Assembly: GCA_030141605.1 (NCBI GenBank) | Contig: JAQGDQ010000058.1 | Location: 633,352 to 697,351, forward strand | Source of the DNA: Tubiluchus corallicola | Taxonomy: Eukaryota; Priapulida; Priapulimorpha; Priapulimorphida; Tubiluchidae | Direction of reading: 5' to 3' | DNA length: 64,000 nucleotides | Shown: positions 63,600 through 64,000 of the stretch, in pieces | Layout: every line of letters begins with the position of its first letter | How positions within the stretch are numbered: position 1 is the first letter of the stretch | Notes under the pieces: model-generated | Told to the model about the DNA's origin: nothing | The model's input: only the letters and a program-made list of their open reading frames with translations | Databases searched by the model: none | Position numbers and translations under genes: made by a program

Positions 63600-64000
63600 G
63601 TAGATGTACTTGTATAATTTATTGCTGACTTTGTGCTGTGTAATCGTAATAACCAAATTGTTTTCTTACCAAGATAATTCTCTGTGCTATTTCTAGTGTA
63701 CACTTTTTTCAGGTAACCAAAAGTGTTTCTTTATGCTCATTGACAACTCCTTATTTTGAATCGTTTGCACAATTGGCAGTTGATTTGTTAATTATGCAAA
63801 AGTAGATGCCTAGTTTTTCTTGTGATTAGTCTGAAAAATTAAAAAATTTAAATATGGTAATTGCCATCGTACCTACCAGTATAACATTTGGGTTTTTGCA
63901 CTGATGTACTGCACAAAGCTGTATTTTTTAATATTAACAGTCCTGTTTAGTGCATTATTTGTGATTATTATGTGGTAAATTCTTACTAGTGTCCTTTATT

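Overview
This window is eukaryotic nuclear DNA from an animal, probably an invertebrate. The evidence is GT-AG introns with clean phases, AT-rich DNA full of microsatellites, remnants of LINE, hAT, mariner-like and Harbinger-like elements, and genes of animal families (a sulfonylurea-receptor-like ABC transporter, two CD225/dispanin proteins, a PR/SET-domain protein and a probable ciliary JHY-type protein). No phylum can be assigned from sequence alone. No CRISPR array, operon, rRNA gene or convincing tRNA was seen.

Layout. 1-19.6 kb is gene-poor: a TATA/CRE-rich candidate promoter (370-500), a GC-rich repeat (9.5 kb), an 11.4-11.7 kb minisatellite, large CT and AT microsatellites (13.2-13.9 kb), and one candidate first coding exon on the minus strand (15899-15956) with a perfect splice donor. 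19.7-24.6 kb, minus strand, holds one unbroken 1637-codon SUR-like ABCC gene. 24.7-32.1 kb is intergenic, with a duplicated 175-190 bp GC-rich repeat, a mariner-like fragment and an inverted subterminal-repeat element. 32.1-43.9 kb, plus strand, holds a seven-exon gene (625 aa when spliced) resembling JHY. Its 5.4 kb first intron contains a nest of mobile elements: Harbinger-like terminal inverted repeats with a TAA target duplication surround a decayed LINE reverse transcriptase and a LINE ORF1-like remnant. 45.1-45.9 kb has a 152 bp foldback hairpin beside a frameshifted unidentified ORF. 46.5-56.1 kb holds two tandem CD225 genes with the same three-exon, phase-0/phase-0 structure. 57.6-58.3 kb is a deleted hAT transposon. 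58.8 kb to the window edge holds a likely promoter, a non-coding exon and the first six coding exons of a PR/SET-domain gene.

These are independent genes with no shared pathway visible. The clearest functional grouping is the CD225 pair. It arose by local duplication, and both copies still carry a CT tract just after the same splice donor. All splice sites were chosen by eye from consensus and reading frame; RNA data are needed to confirm them.
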